From Bacillota bacterium (GTDB lineage Bacteria > Bacillota > Clostridia > Lachnospirales > Lachnospiraceae), in NCBI GenBank assembly GCA_023411555.1, contig JAEYOQ010000007.1, positions 41,469-105,468 on the forward strand: a stretch of DNA of 64,000 bases, read 5' to 3'. The notes beneath the pieces are model-generated. The model was not told where the DNA came from, searched no databases, and saw only the letters and a list, made by a program, of their open reading frames with translations. Below are positions 41,636 through 50,207 of this stretch, piece after piece (position 1 is the first letter of the stretch; each line of letters starts with the position of its first letter). The translations under genes and the position numbers were made by a program.

Positions 41636-42774
41636 TGAGAAAATTTATTATATCTATGGTCGCAGTTTTCGGTGTAATCGCACTTGGATTAATTGTACTT
41701 ATGGTAACCATAATTAACTCAAGCAGATTATCCAACTCATCCTCCTATTCGTCTGCCAGGGTGGAGCTGGTGAGTACCCGTAACTTAAGCATGGCGGGCA
41801 TTGAGCAATTAAGTCTTGAGTATTCCAGTGACGATATCATCTTCTATGAGAGTGATACTCCTGAACTTATACTGAAGGAATATATGAATATTACTCCAGA
41901 CGAAAAGGAACTGACCCAGATTAAACAAAGCGGTTCCAAGCTTAAGCTGAGAGGCGGAGAGAGAAGACAACAGAACTTGATGTTTAGCTATTATAACGGA
42001 TATGTGGAGGTATATCTTCCGGCAGCTTATCGTGGAAGCTTATCCACCTCTACCACAAGCGGGGATATTGATACAGCTCTTGTCCTTAACTTATCCGAAT
42101 TCGCAGCCTCTAGCAGCAGCGGTCAGATTAATTTTAATGAGGTTTACGCTACCCAGATTAGTGCTTCAGCCACCAGTGGTGATATCGAGTTTGAAATAGC
42201 AGAGGGTACTCGCAGCTTCTCCTCCAGCAGCGGTAGCATCAAGATACAAGGCGGAAATGGAGATACTTCAGTTTCCAGCACCTCCGGTGATATTATGATC
42301 AATGACAATAAGGGTGAACTTAAGGCTGAGGCTTCCAGCGGCAATATTACGATTAAGTCAGCTATGGGTTCCAAGGAAATCGAGACCACCTCGGGAGATA
42401 TCAGATTATCAAAATGCAGTGGTTACCTTAAGGCATCCTCCTCCAGCGGAGAGATCAATGTCACCGACCTTGATAGTGCCGGTTGCTTCGAAAGTACCTC
42501 TGGTGATATCTATGTTTCCTTTACAGATGAATTAGTAACGAACAAGGAAGACATAGAGGCAGCCGCCTCCAGTGGTCAGATAGTAATGAAGCTGCCCTCT
42601 GGTTTACGCTTTGATTTTGAAGCAAAAACCTCCAGCGGAAAGATCGATACCTTCTTCGATGATAGCTTAAGCTTTCAGAAGGATGGCGACTATGCTAGCG
42701 GTATAGTTGGAGGCAATCCGAACTTCCAGCTGAATATCTCAACCACCAGCGGAGACATCTCGGTGATCAAGTAA
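41635..42774 (+). CDS. DUF4097-family membrane-anchored beta-solenoid protein
   Basis: 379 residues. One N-terminal membrane helix (FIISMVAVFGVIALGLIVLM) and then an extracytoplasmic region built of some ten short repeats with the pattern (T/S)-S-G-x-I, such as TTSGDID, SSSGQIN, ATSGDIE and TTSGDIR, spaced about 18-22 residues apart. This is the DUF4097 (LiaG-like) adhesin-type solenoid. In other Firmicutes these are linked to cell-envelope stress responses. Third gene of the padR operon, with a terminator right after. Confidence 0.88.
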   Translation: MRKFIISMVAVFGVIALGLIVLMVTIINSSRLSNSSSYSSARVELVSTRNLSMAGIEQLSLEYSSDDIIFYESDTPELILKEYMNITPDEKELTQIKQSGSKLKLRGGERRQQNLMFSYYNGYVEVYLPAAYRGSLSTSTTSGDIDTALVLNLSEFAASSSSGQINFNEVYATQISASATSGDIEFEIAEGTRSFSSSSGSIKIQGGNGDTSVSSTSGDIMINDNKGELKAEASSGNITIKSAMGSKEIETTSGDIRLSKCSGYLKASSSSGEINVTDLDSAGCFESTSGDIYVSFTDELVTNKEDIEAAASSGQIVMKLPSGLRFDFEAKTSSGKIDTFFDDSLSFQKDGDYASGIVGGNPNFQLNISTTSGDISVIK

Positions 42775-42790
42775 TTCTCTTCACAAAATG

Positions 42791-42825
42791 AAAGTGCTGT
42801 TTCATAACGAAACAGCACTTTTTCT
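42791..42825. terminator. Bidirectional terminator after the DUF4097 gene
   Basis: Perfect 13-base-pair stem AAAGTGCTGTTTC (42791-42803) / GAAACAGCACTTT (42809-42821), loop ATAAC, followed by T. It also ends the convergent small gene at 42829. Confidence 0.92.
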
Positions 42826-42828
42826 CCT

Positions 42829-43059
42829 TTACTTCGAAAGCTCCGCCAGTTCGGAAAACATCTCCTTATCCGATGCAGTTATCTTTACATTTGTACTGAT
42901 ATTTCTTCCATCCGGAGTAATTACAGTAATCTCTATCACAGTGCCCTCATGAATTCCATTACTCTGTACTGCCTTCATAAATTGCGGGAACTTTGGGTGA
43001 TTCTCTACAAATCGCTCCCATAAGCTCTTCATCTTGAATAATTTTGCCGGGTTAATCAT
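42829..43059 (-). CDS. Conserved-looking small protein of unknown function
   Basis: 76 residues from ATG 43059, 7 bases after GGAGG; an ATG two codons earlier is too close to that site. MINPAKLFKMKSLWERFVEN suggests an amphipathic helix, followed by a beta-rich part (GTVIEITVITPDGRNISTNV). No signal peptide or membrane segment. A terminator follows. No family recognised. Confidence 0.7.
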   Translation of the reverse strand: MINPAKLFKMKSLWERFVENHPKFPQFMKAVQSNGIHEGTVIEITVITPDGRNISTNVKITASDKEMFSELAELSK

Positions 43060-43467
43060 TTGCATTCCTCCAAATCAAGTATATTCCATCATGAACGTGA
43101 AGCCTGTTCATGATCTTTAGCTCCGATCGGATACTTTCAAGCAAGCTTGAAATATCCTCACTACGCTTTATGGTATCATATAATAGGGTAAAATATTGCA
43201 ATACTTAAACTAATTTTCTCTTTTCCTCACTTCTGGCTTATATCCTATACCATAATATAATTAACGTAATTCGCCCTCTTCTCAGATATTATACTACATA
43301 GCTTGTTTAAAGAAAACCATCCTCCCGAAAGAAAGTGCCTCATGAAGTGCCTCACTCTTTGCATTGGTTCTATTGGCTTCATACGAAATTGTTTTTATAA
43401 TAATCTCACATTGGATCAAATGTAACATAAGATAGTATATAGGGAATAATGTTACGAAAGGATTTAT
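43060..43467. other. Gene-free stretch with two hairpins
   Basis: 408 bases. Two inverted repeats lie near the small gene at 42829: CATGAAC/GTTCATG (43090-43096 and 43106-43112), and the 18-base palindrome TTTCAAGC-AA-GCTTGAAA (43135-43152). They would fall in the leader of the minus-strand small gene. The rest is AT-rich, with no convincing gene. AAAGGA before 43468 is the DUF2935 ribosome binding site. Confidence 0.5.
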
Positions 43468-44391
43468 ATGATGATATCTGCAAGAGATTTTGTAAGCCAT
43501 TCACTAGAGATACACCTTTTCTTTGGAAGGATAATGAAAGAGCATTCCTTCTTTCTGGAATTAGGCTTCACACCGAGAGATTCCAAATACACGGAGCAAG
43601 CCGATCAATTTCGCATCGAATTCGATAAGCTCCTATGCGATGTTGTTGCCCTATCGAATGGAGTTGTGAGCCCTGAGGTTCTCCAGTCCGGAGAGGTAAT
43701 TACAAAATATACACTGAGCGCCGAAACCGCTTCCTCCTTCTATACCGGAGTAGATATTGCTACCGAAATTACACGTGCGGAAGTCGGTCTGATGGGAGCC
43801 AATGTGCAATCTGTAACCCCAGCTCTAGAGGAAAAGGTATATTATATTAACGAAAGAGCCATTGATTTAACCTCCAAAATCATCCAGTTCCAATCCAACA
43901 TTTTAGCAAACGTTCTATGCTGCAAGATGTTCACCTTAAATTACCCCTTACTGATAGATCATATTACACGTGAAGCAAAGCTTTATCTTAAGATGGTTCA
44001 GCGCTTCCAAAGGAGGGAGACCATTAATATACGGAGAGAAATTGTTGATCAGGAGCTCTTCTGGAACAGGATTATGGCAGAACACTCTAAGTTTATCCGC
44101 GGACTTCTCGATCCTGATGAAGCAGAATTAATTAAAACAGCTAACAACTTTGCGAAGGAGTTCGATCATTTAGTTGAGGAATCCAAGGAAGCTATGGATC
44201 GGGCAACTTCACTTCAGGCATTAACTGAGTGCAGCCTTGTCGCTACAAGGGATATTCGTGAATTTAAGAGCCAGGCGACCCAGGGCTTAATAGAATGTCA
44301 GATAAAGTCCATTATTATCCCACTCCTCGGAGATCATACCCTACGTGAAGCAAATCATTTCCTTCGCCTTCTTAGAATGTTCGAGCGGTAA
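43468..44391 (+). CDS. DUF2935 protein, duplicated helical metal-binding domain
   Basis: 307 residues built of two similar halves. Each opens with the same pattern: SLEIHLFFGRIMKEHSFFLEL in the first half and DQELFWNRIMAEHSKFIRGLL in the second, with E/H pairs that could bind metal as in ferritin-like four-helix bundles. DUF2935 is common in Clostridia and Bacilli; function is unknown. A terminator follows. No operon partner on this strand. Confidence 0.9.
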   Translation: MMISARDFVSHSLEIHLFFGRIMKEHSFFLELGFTPRDSKYTEQADQFRIEFDKLLCDVVALSNGVVSPEVLQSGEVITKYTLSAETASSFYTGVDIATEITRAEVGLMGANVQSVTPALEEKVYYINERAIDLTSKIIQFQSNILANVLCCKMFTLNYPLLIDHITREAKLYLKMVQRFQRRETINIRREIVDQELFWNRIMAEHSKFIRGLLDPDEAELIKTANNFAKEFDHLVEESKEAMDRATSLQALTECSLVATRDIREFKSQATQGLIECQIKSIIIPLLGDHTLREANHFLRLLRMFER

Positions 44392-44438
44392 TATCGTGCA
44401 CGCATTCTCATATGAGTAAGCTTATTTTCATGTAACTA

Positions 44439-44468
44439 ATAGCCTGCTGGAGCAAACCAACAGGCTAT
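44439..44468. terminator. Hairpin between convergent genes (terminator)
   Basis: ATAGCCTGCTGG (44439-44450) pairs with CCAACAGGCTAT (44457-44468) with one mismatch. It lies between the DUF2935 gene and the convergent flotillin gene; the T content downstream is modest. Confidence 0.7.
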
Positions 44469-44521
44469 CTTATATCCCACTATTCTTAGGAAGTGAGTAA
44501 AGACACTCTTCCTATATCCTT

Positions 44522-46105
44522 TTACTGTGTTATCTCATCCGTTATATTCTCACTGATGCCTGATACATTGATATTCTTTGTTGTTCTAGCCTCTAAGCTG
44601 TCTGCCATAACGATACTCTTCATATCGATTCCGACAGCACTCTGAACGGTATCGAATACCTTAGCCAGAACCGTAGGAACATTGTCAGAGACATTCTCAA
44701 TACTACCGCCGTAAATCTTAATATCTGAGATCTGTCCGAGGGGCTCAGCAATTGCTTTCGCAAGCTCAGGCAGCTTCTCAATGAGCTTATCAGCCATAGC
44801 TGCTCCGGTATATTTCCTGTAAGCTTCTGCTTTCTTCTCCATGGCTTCTGCTTCTGCTAGACCCTTTGCTTTGATTGCTTCCGCTTCAGCAAGACCGACC
44901 GCACTGATCGCCTTTGCCTTTGCCTCTGCATTAACAGCTTCCGCATCCGCTTGTGCCTGAGCCTTAACCTTAATTGCTTCTGCTTCCGCTATGGCTTCTG
45001 CCTTCTTTGCCTCAGCTCTAGCTTCAGCCGAAGCAATCTGAGTGTATTTCTCTGCATCTGCCTGCGCCTTCTTCTGCTCTCTTTCCGCATTAGCAGGCTC
45101 AACTACCTTCGTCTTCAGCTCTTCACGAGTCTTCTCAGCACGGCGTTGCTCTAACTCCGTCTGCTTCTGTTCCCTGGCAATCTCAACCTGAAGCTGTGCT
45201 TCCTGTAGTTCCTTTTGCTTAAGTTGCTTTAAGATATCCGCTTCCATCTGGGCTGCAATAATATCCTTATTGGTAATGCTTTTTTGTATCTCATAAGCAG
45301 CGTCCGCCTTCGCCTTTGCTGACTCCTGCTCAATGCGATACATTGCTTCCTGCACTTCTTTGGCTTTTAAAGCAGCGCTTACTTCCGTCTGGGCCTCAAG
45401 GCGTGCCTTTTCACCTTCCTTGGTGGCTTCTGATTTCTTGATCGATTCTTCTTTTAATGCATAGGCTTGTGCTATCTCTGCATCCTTTTTCTTCTCTGCA
45501 ATCTGCTTCGCACCAAGTGCTTTTATGTATCCGTTGGTGTCGTTTACATCCTTTATGGAGAAGTCCTTCAGCTCAAGCCCCATCTCTCCGATCTTCGTTC
45601 CTACTACCTCCTGAACCTTCGCAGAAAATGCCTCACGGTCATTATAAATCTGCTCAACAGTCATGGATGCTACAATCTCACGAAGCTTACCTTCCAGGAT
45701 AAGGGTGACCTGATCTGCTATAGAGCCCTGTATCTGGTTCTCATTCATTCCGGTAAACTGCTCGATTGCAAGATAGATGCTTTCCTGTGTGTTCCTTACT
45801 TTAATTACAGCCGTACCGGCAACATCAATCGGAACACCCTGGGATGACATAGTCTGTGAAGTGTTCACATTCAATTGAATATTACCTAGGGAGATGGTAT
45901 CCGTACGTTCTAAGATCGGAATTACCACTCCACCACCACCGGTGATAATTCTTTTCTTCAAACCGGTTACTACCATCGCTTTATCCTGGGGAACCTTCTT
46001 CCACATACTGAAGATACTTACCAGAACAAAAATCAAAGCTGCAACTGCAATCACAGTGATAATTATTGGGCCATAGGATATGCCCTGTACTGTTAATGAA
46101 TCCAT
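44522..46105 (-). CDS. Flotillin-like SPFH protein
   Basis: 527 residues. An N-terminal membrane segment (IIITVIAVAALIFVLVSIF) leads into an SPFH domain (to about residue 190, including VPQDKAMVVTGLKKRIITGGGG) and a long Ala/Glu/Lys coiled coil (about 195-420) with many EAEAIKAK-type repeats, then a C-terminal domain. This is the FloT/YqiK architecture. Flotillins scaffold membrane microdomains. The NfeD-like partner gene lies 38 bases upstream in the same operon, the usual pairing. GGAGGGA precedes the ATG. Confidence 0.93.
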   Translation of the reverse strand: MDSLTVQGISYGPIIITVIAVAALIFVLVSIFSMWKKVPQDKAMVVTGLKKRIITGGGGVVIPILERTDTISLGNIQLNVNTSQTMSSQGVPIDVAGTAVIKVRNTQESIYLAIEQFTGMNENQIQGSIADQVTLILEGKLREIVASMTVEQIYNDREAFSAKVQEVVGTKIGEMGLELKDFSIKDVNDTNGYIKALGAKQIAEKKKDAEIAQAYALKEESIKKSEATKEGEKARLEAQTEVSAALKAKEVQEAMYRIEQESAKAKADAAYEIQKSITNKDIIAAQMEADILKQLKQKELQEAQLQVEIAREQKQTELEQRRAEKTREELKTKVVEPANAEREQKKAQADAEKYTQIASAEARAEAKKAEAIAEAEAIKVKAQAQADAEAVNAEAKAKAISAVGLAEAEAIKAKGLAEAEAMEKKAEAYRKYTGAAMADKLIEKLPELAKAIAEPLGQISDIKIYGGSIENVSDNVPTVLAKVFDTVQSAVGIDMKSIVMADSLEARTTKNINVSGISENITDEITQ

Positions 46106-46143
46106 TTTCTATCCCTCCATATTCTTTATTGGTAATACTATTA

Positions 46144-46770
46144 TTACTCATATTTATTCTTGGGTTCAACCGTGAAGATGCCGTTATTAACCTCCACTAC
46201 TTTCACAAGCCTGCCTGTCTCCAGCCTAAGCTGCCCATCAGAGCATCGTGCCGGATAACTCACATGGACATCCTTCAGGGTATAGAAGCTTACCGTTCCC
46301 AGTTGTCCGGGCAGAATTGTATCAACAACCTTTCCGTCATATAGCAGCAACTCATTCTCATTGATCCCATAATGCCTCTTTTGTATCCTCTTCAAAGTCT
46401 TTATAATTGTCTGGACAATTACTGACACAATATATCCGGTGATTGCTGAGGCCACAAAGGTTAGAGTGTTCCCCCTCCCAAGTAGAGTCAAAATGGATCC
46501 TACTGCACCAAAGGTGATAGCCAAGGCTGATAAGGACATGAGAGAGGTTGGAAACAATCCAAGGGACAATGCCGACCCCACATCAACATCAGGGCTGTCC
46601 GTCGCTACATCCACATCAAGATCTGCATCCAAATCTACATCCAAATCTGTATCGACATCCATATCCGTATCGATATCCACATCCGAACCACTACTCAGAA
46701 AACCGAATACTACATTAAGAAACGGAAGAACCGCTCCCCCGGCAAGGAAACATAGATAGACTGTTACCAT
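46144..46770 (-). CDS. NfeD-like membrane partner of flotillin with an Asp-X repeat
   Basis: 208 residues. Three hydrophobic segments (about 3-25, 66-95, 100-125) and a C-terminal OB-like domain (DGKVVDTILPGQLGTVSF, then GRLVKVVEVNNGIFTVEPK), the NfeD/YuaF plan. Between the first two helices, residues 30-54 alternate strictly Asp with another residue for 13 Asp in a row, and three more Asp follow. Such an acidic strand suggests calcium or other cation binding. Topology would place it outside. The protease domain of long NfeD proteins is absent. AAAGGGGG precedes the ATG. Confidence 0.85.
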   Translation of the reverse strand: MVTVYLCFLAGGAVLPFLNVVFGFLSSGSDVDIDTDMDVDTDLDVDLDADLDVDVATDSPDVDVGSALSLGLFPTSLMSLSALAITFGAVGSILTLLGRGNTLTFVASAITGYIVSVIVQTIIKTLKRIQKRHYGINENELLLYDGKVVDTILPGQLGTVSFYTLKDVHVSYPARCSDGQLRLETGRLVKVVEVNNGIFTVEPKNKYE

Positions 46771-46897
46771 GATAAACCCCCTTTATTTCACAATCTGGTA
46801 ATAGTATATCAGATTTTTCCTGTTCGTGGGAGATTTTAATCAAATTTTTAAGTATTTACTATCAGTCTCTAATAAGGGATAAAGAGTCAGCAATCTA

Positions 46898-47015
46898 ATT
46901 GAACTTCGTTCACTTGCCCGGACTTCTTTTATTCCATAGGAAGTCTTTCCCGATGTAATAAAAGAAGTCCCGCAGACGAAGGAGGTCTTCGGCATACGGG
47001 ACTTTATAGTTCAAT
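46898..47015 (-). promoter_or_regulatory. Nested, mutually exclusive stem-loops before the nfeD-flotillin operon
   Basis: Three inverted repeats overlap: outer ATTGAACT/AGTTCAAT (46898-46905, 47008-47015); a terminator-like stem AAGTCCCG/CGGGACTT (47004-46997 with 46972-46965, minus strand) followed by CTTTTATT; and GGACTTCTTTTATT/AATAAAAGAAGTCC (46920-46933, 46957-46970). The segment 46957-46972 is in both of the last two stems, so they exclude each other. It lies between the PilZ-like gene and nfeD on the same strand, and could be a plain terminator or a read-through switch. Confidence 0.6.
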
Positions 47016-47021
47016 ATAAGG

Positions 47022-47666
47022 TTATGCTTTCTTATTTAGATTGTTCTTGTTCATTTTCTCAATCTGATAAGCAACGTACCTACCAATCGTATCATTGGGC
47101 TCTAGGAATTCACAAGTATACAAATATCCAGTACCATTCTTATACTCATCGATATGGGTAATAGCCCCAACCAACGTTTCCTTTTTGTCTTTATTAACCC
47201 GGAAGCCAATCTCAATCTTTGACGTCTGATCAATCTGGAGGTTACTAAGTATCCACATTCCACTCCGACTGATGTCTTTCAGTATACAATGAATATTCTC
47301 TGTTTGATTATCGTTATTAATTACCTTTGCGGAAATATTCTTTCCCAGATATAATCGGTAGGATTTACAATAATCTACAACAAAGGCCTCTCGCTCTGTC
47401 TGCACCACATATAATTTTTGACCATTATATGAAATGGATCGAAGTGCTACATTCTTAAAGATATATAGTCCCTCGTTGGTCTTATAACATAAATATACAT
47501 TAAACAGCTGAGAAGCTGGGATTGTCTTTCCGGCACTCTTAATGGCCGATACATAGACTGCTTTTGTACCTTTATACATTAGGCCAACGCCAACTTTATG
47601 ACGTTCCCCCATATAATAGAATTGTAATTCAACAAATGTTTTCAACGGTATTTCTATCAATTTCAT
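47022..47666 (-). CDS. PilZ-domain protein (YcgR-like), degenerate first motif
   Basis: 214 residues. The N-terminal half resembles the YcgR N-domain. The C-terminal half has the PilZ second motif as DISRSGMWI (consensus D/NxSxxG), but the expected RxxxR is replaced by YRLYLGKN, with a single Arg. PilZ domains bind cyclic di-GMP and often control motility; binding here is doubtful or altered. AGAGGC precedes the ATG. It lies upstream of the flotillin operon, separated by a complex hairpin region. A diguanylate cyclase is encoded at 60268-61914. Confidence 0.8.
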   Translation of the reverse strand: MKLIEIPLKTFVELQFYYMGERHKVGVGLMYKGTKAVYVSAIKSAGKTIPASQLFNVYLCYKTNEGLYIFKNVALRSISYNGQKLYVVQTEREAFVVDYCKSYRLYLGKNISAKVINNDNQTENIHCILKDISRSGMWILSNLQIDQTSKIEIGFRVNKDKKETLVGAITHIDEYKNGTGYLYTCEFLEPNDTIGRYVAYQIEKMNKNNLNKKA

Positions 47667-47804
47667 ATGTGCCTCTGTTATTATCTATATTAAATAGGAT
47701 ACCTAAGCTCTCTTAGGTCTATATTCCTATTCCTAATAAATTAGTATAACATGTTTTTCCAAAACTTCAACCACCTAAAGTACATTTATTCTAACAATGT
47801 TTGA

Positions 47805-48662
47805 CTAATCATCAGAAAATCTTGACAAATACAGTATTGCATAATACCCTAGCACGAAGGTAATAATGGAAACGACAACAGATGGAATCCACCAGGATAA
47901 AGCTCCGTTTACAGGGATCGCCGGGATTATCTTATCACGAAAAATCTCCGAGGTGGACCCCAGAACGAATCCGATAATCATGCAGTAGGTCTGATGTGGA
48001 AATTTATTAAGGGTCCATTCAATCGGCTTTGTAATTAGGAAGATTCCGACTAAGGTTGAGATACCAATGGTAGCGATATAAACCAAGTTAAATTCTGTGA
48101 TAGCAGCAAGCATCGCATCATACATTCCAAGAACCAGCAGCATATGGGAAGTGCTGATACCGGGAAGTACTAACGCAAGAGCAATAATAATACCGGTTCC
48201 AAGTATCATAAGGTAATGAACTACGCCCGAGCCTGAGCTGATATCGAAATTACCTACTGGAATAAAACCAATGGCTATCACCACGACCAGCCCAATGAGA
48301 AAATAAATCGCAGACGATAGCTTCAATTTCGATTCCGTTGTTTTCTTATACAGGGCGGGAATTCCGCCAATTACTGCTCCCAGAAAGAAGAAGGACACGG
48401 GTAGAGGAAAACGCTCCAGCAACCACCCGATGATAAAAGCCAGTGACCCGATGCCAACTCCTGCTCCGATACAGAATTTCATCAGGAAGATCGTGTTCCC
48501 CTTAATATCCTTTAAAAAGTTGCTGATTGAACCAATCAGTTTATCATATATCCCGAGTAAAATTGCCATTGTTCCGCCGCTGACGCCCGGTACGCTCATA
48601 GAAGAACCGATAGCGAAGCCCTTTAACATAATTGAAAGACTACCCTTTAACTTACTGTTCAT
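47805..48662 (-). CDS. DUF368 polyprenyl-phosphate transporter-like protein
   Basis: About 285 residues with eight or more helices. MLKGFAIGSSMSVPGVSGGT and LALVLPGISTSHMLLVLG are the duplicated DUF368 motifs. Members of this family (PopT) recycle undecaprenyl phosphate across the membrane for cell-wall synthesis in other bacteria. The ATG at 48662 fits the family start but has no clear ribosome binding site; an in-frame GTG at 48731 would add a hydrophobic stretch of 23 residues. It stands alone. Confidence 0.85.
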   Translation of the reverse strand: MNSKLKGSLSIMLKGFAIGSSMSVPGVSGGTMAILLGIYDKLIGSISNFLKDIKGNTIFLMKFCIGAGVGIGSLAFIIGWLLERFPLPVSFFFLGAVIGGIPALYKKTTESKLKLSSAIYFLIGLVVVIAIGFIPVGNFDISSGSGVVHYLMILGTGIIIALALVLPGISTSHMLLVLGMYDAMLAAITEFNLVYIATIGISTLVGIFLITKPIEWTLNKFPHQTYCMIIGFVLGSTSEIFRDKIIPAIPVNGALSWWIPSVVVSIITFVLGYYAILYLSRFSDD

Positions 48663-48968
48663 AGCTCTGAAGGGGATCTTGCAAAAGTAAGCTGAAATGA
48701 AGGAAAGGACAACATACATCCCATAATGCACTGTTTTCTTTTCTTCAGAAACACCATATATTTTGCACAGCCCCTTTCCCCTTTCTTAATAATAGAAATG
48801 TTGGAAGGTTAGCCCTCAGTAATTGGTAACCCTCACAATAAAAACAAGTATACTATGATAAATTCTTATTGTAAAGTGCCTCCAACCATAACTAGAACAA
48901 TTAAAATCTGCTGCTTACCGTTCACGCCCCTGCTAAAACTGAAGCTGAATTTGACTTGGTTGTGGGCC

Positions 48969-50207
48969 TTAGGTTTTGCGCAGCTTTAGCCTGAACCATT
49001 GATAACAATCTCTGGCGATCATATAGAATATAGGCATTCCAAGATAGGCTCTCGGAAGTCTAAACACCCTACCTGTCATAAAGAACAGGTATATTACAAC
49101 ACACTCCAAGAAAGCAATAATCACAAAGCTTCCAGCCTTCCTATTGCCGAGATATAGCATACGTTCATGTATAATTAAGGCCACCATGCCTATGGTCGCC
49201 GCGGCAATAAAGAACAAGCTTTGTCCCGCAAATCGCTTAAACATTACATCCTTATAATGGGGCATTATGTAGGAAATATCCTTCATCCAGTTACTAAGAT
49301 CGATAAACTTATTACTCCAGAAGGTAAAATCCGACCACTTGGTAGGAATCAGCTCTTCGGGTATAAATAGCTCAAATTCCATCATTCTGGACAATATCTG
49401 CCAAAAAATGATCAGGACTATTACCAAGGCAATCGCATGAAAGGGATAGCTTCTACGTCTATATAAGATGAAAAGTAAATCATATATCAGGAAGAAGCCT
49501 AAGAGCCAGGCAGGCAACCGCACTATCAGTGAAAGACCTCTTGTTAAAAGATAGCCATCAATTAAAACATACCGGTCGGCCATCCCATATTTTCTTAAAA
49601 ATTCTTCAGCCAGCTGCTTAGCATTTTCCTGATTTTTAAAGGTTAGCTCCAGATTGGAAAATGTCTTACTTTCCTCCCTAGTCTGGATTATCATAACCTT
49701 TTCATTCGATCTTAGGACACCTCGGACACAGTATCTCTGGTTTGCATAGATCAAAAGATTCCCTACTACATCCTTGGTGTGAAATAAATCGTAAGCGGTA
49801 GCTTCATCAATAAGGCAGCCTTCCGTATCATCGAATGAGAGTACATTACCATATTCCAACTCTATAGGATATACCTTAGTCACATCACCGAACACCTCGA
49901 TCTGATTAGCTTTAACTGAGGTAGCGAGCTCTTCGCATTCTAACTTCACGTTCTCAAGGCAGTTCCAAGCAGTGATCGACATATGATCCATGTCATCCGC
50001 CTGGCTCTCATTCTTATTCGCCTGCAGCAATACACGTGTAGACACAGGCTCTGATTTTAATCGGATACTGACTGTTTCATAATGTTCACTGATATACCCC
50101 TCATAGAAGAGAGCCATACCCCAAAGGATGAAGACCAAGAAAAAAAGCAGAAGAAAGAAAACCAATATCCTGGTATTCTTATTTATTTTCTTCATAAATC
50201 CGAACAC
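48969..50207 (-). CDS. Unrecognised membrane protein with large outer domain
   Basis: About 412 residues. One N-terminal helix (ILVFFLLLFFLVFILWGMALF), an outer domain of about 180 residues resembling in outline the periplasmic domain of MacB-type permeases, then about five helices; it does not have the three-helix FtsX arrangement of a MacB permease. GTG 50207 is 6 bases after AGGAGG and overlaps the end of the HlyD-like gene by 29 bases, so the two are coupled. As last gene of the four-gene operon it probably works with the adaptor encoded before it. I cannot name a family. Confidence 0.75.
   Translation of the reverse strand: MFGFMKKINKNTRILVFFLLLFFLVFILWGMALFYEGYISEHYETVSIRLKSEPVSTRVLLQANKNESQADDMDHMSITAWNCLENVKLECEELATSVKANQIEVFGDVTKVYPIELEYGNVLSFDDTEGCLIDEATAYDLFHTKDVVGNLLIYANQRYCVRGVLRSNEKVMIIQTREESKTFSNLELTFKNQENAKQLAEEFLRKYGMADRYVLIDGYLLTRGLSLIVRLPAWLLGFFLIYDLLFILYRRRSYPFHAIALVIVLIIFWQILSRMMEFELFIPEELIPTKWSDFTFWSNKFIDLSNWMKDISYIMPHYKDVMFKRFAGQSLFFIAAATIGMVALIIHERMLYLGNRKAGSFVIIAFLECVVIYLFFMTGRVFRLPRAYLGMPIFYMIARDCYQWFRLKLRKT

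Noticed and set aside
43294..43500. A 68-codon open frame on the minus strand overlapping the DUF2935 start
   Set aside because: No ribosome binding site, odd composition, and it runs into a well-supported gene on the other strand.
44951..45847. Leu- and Cys-rich frames opposite the flotillin gene
   Set aside because: They are the reverse complement of the Ala/Glu/Lys coiled-coil repeats and have no ribosome binding sites.
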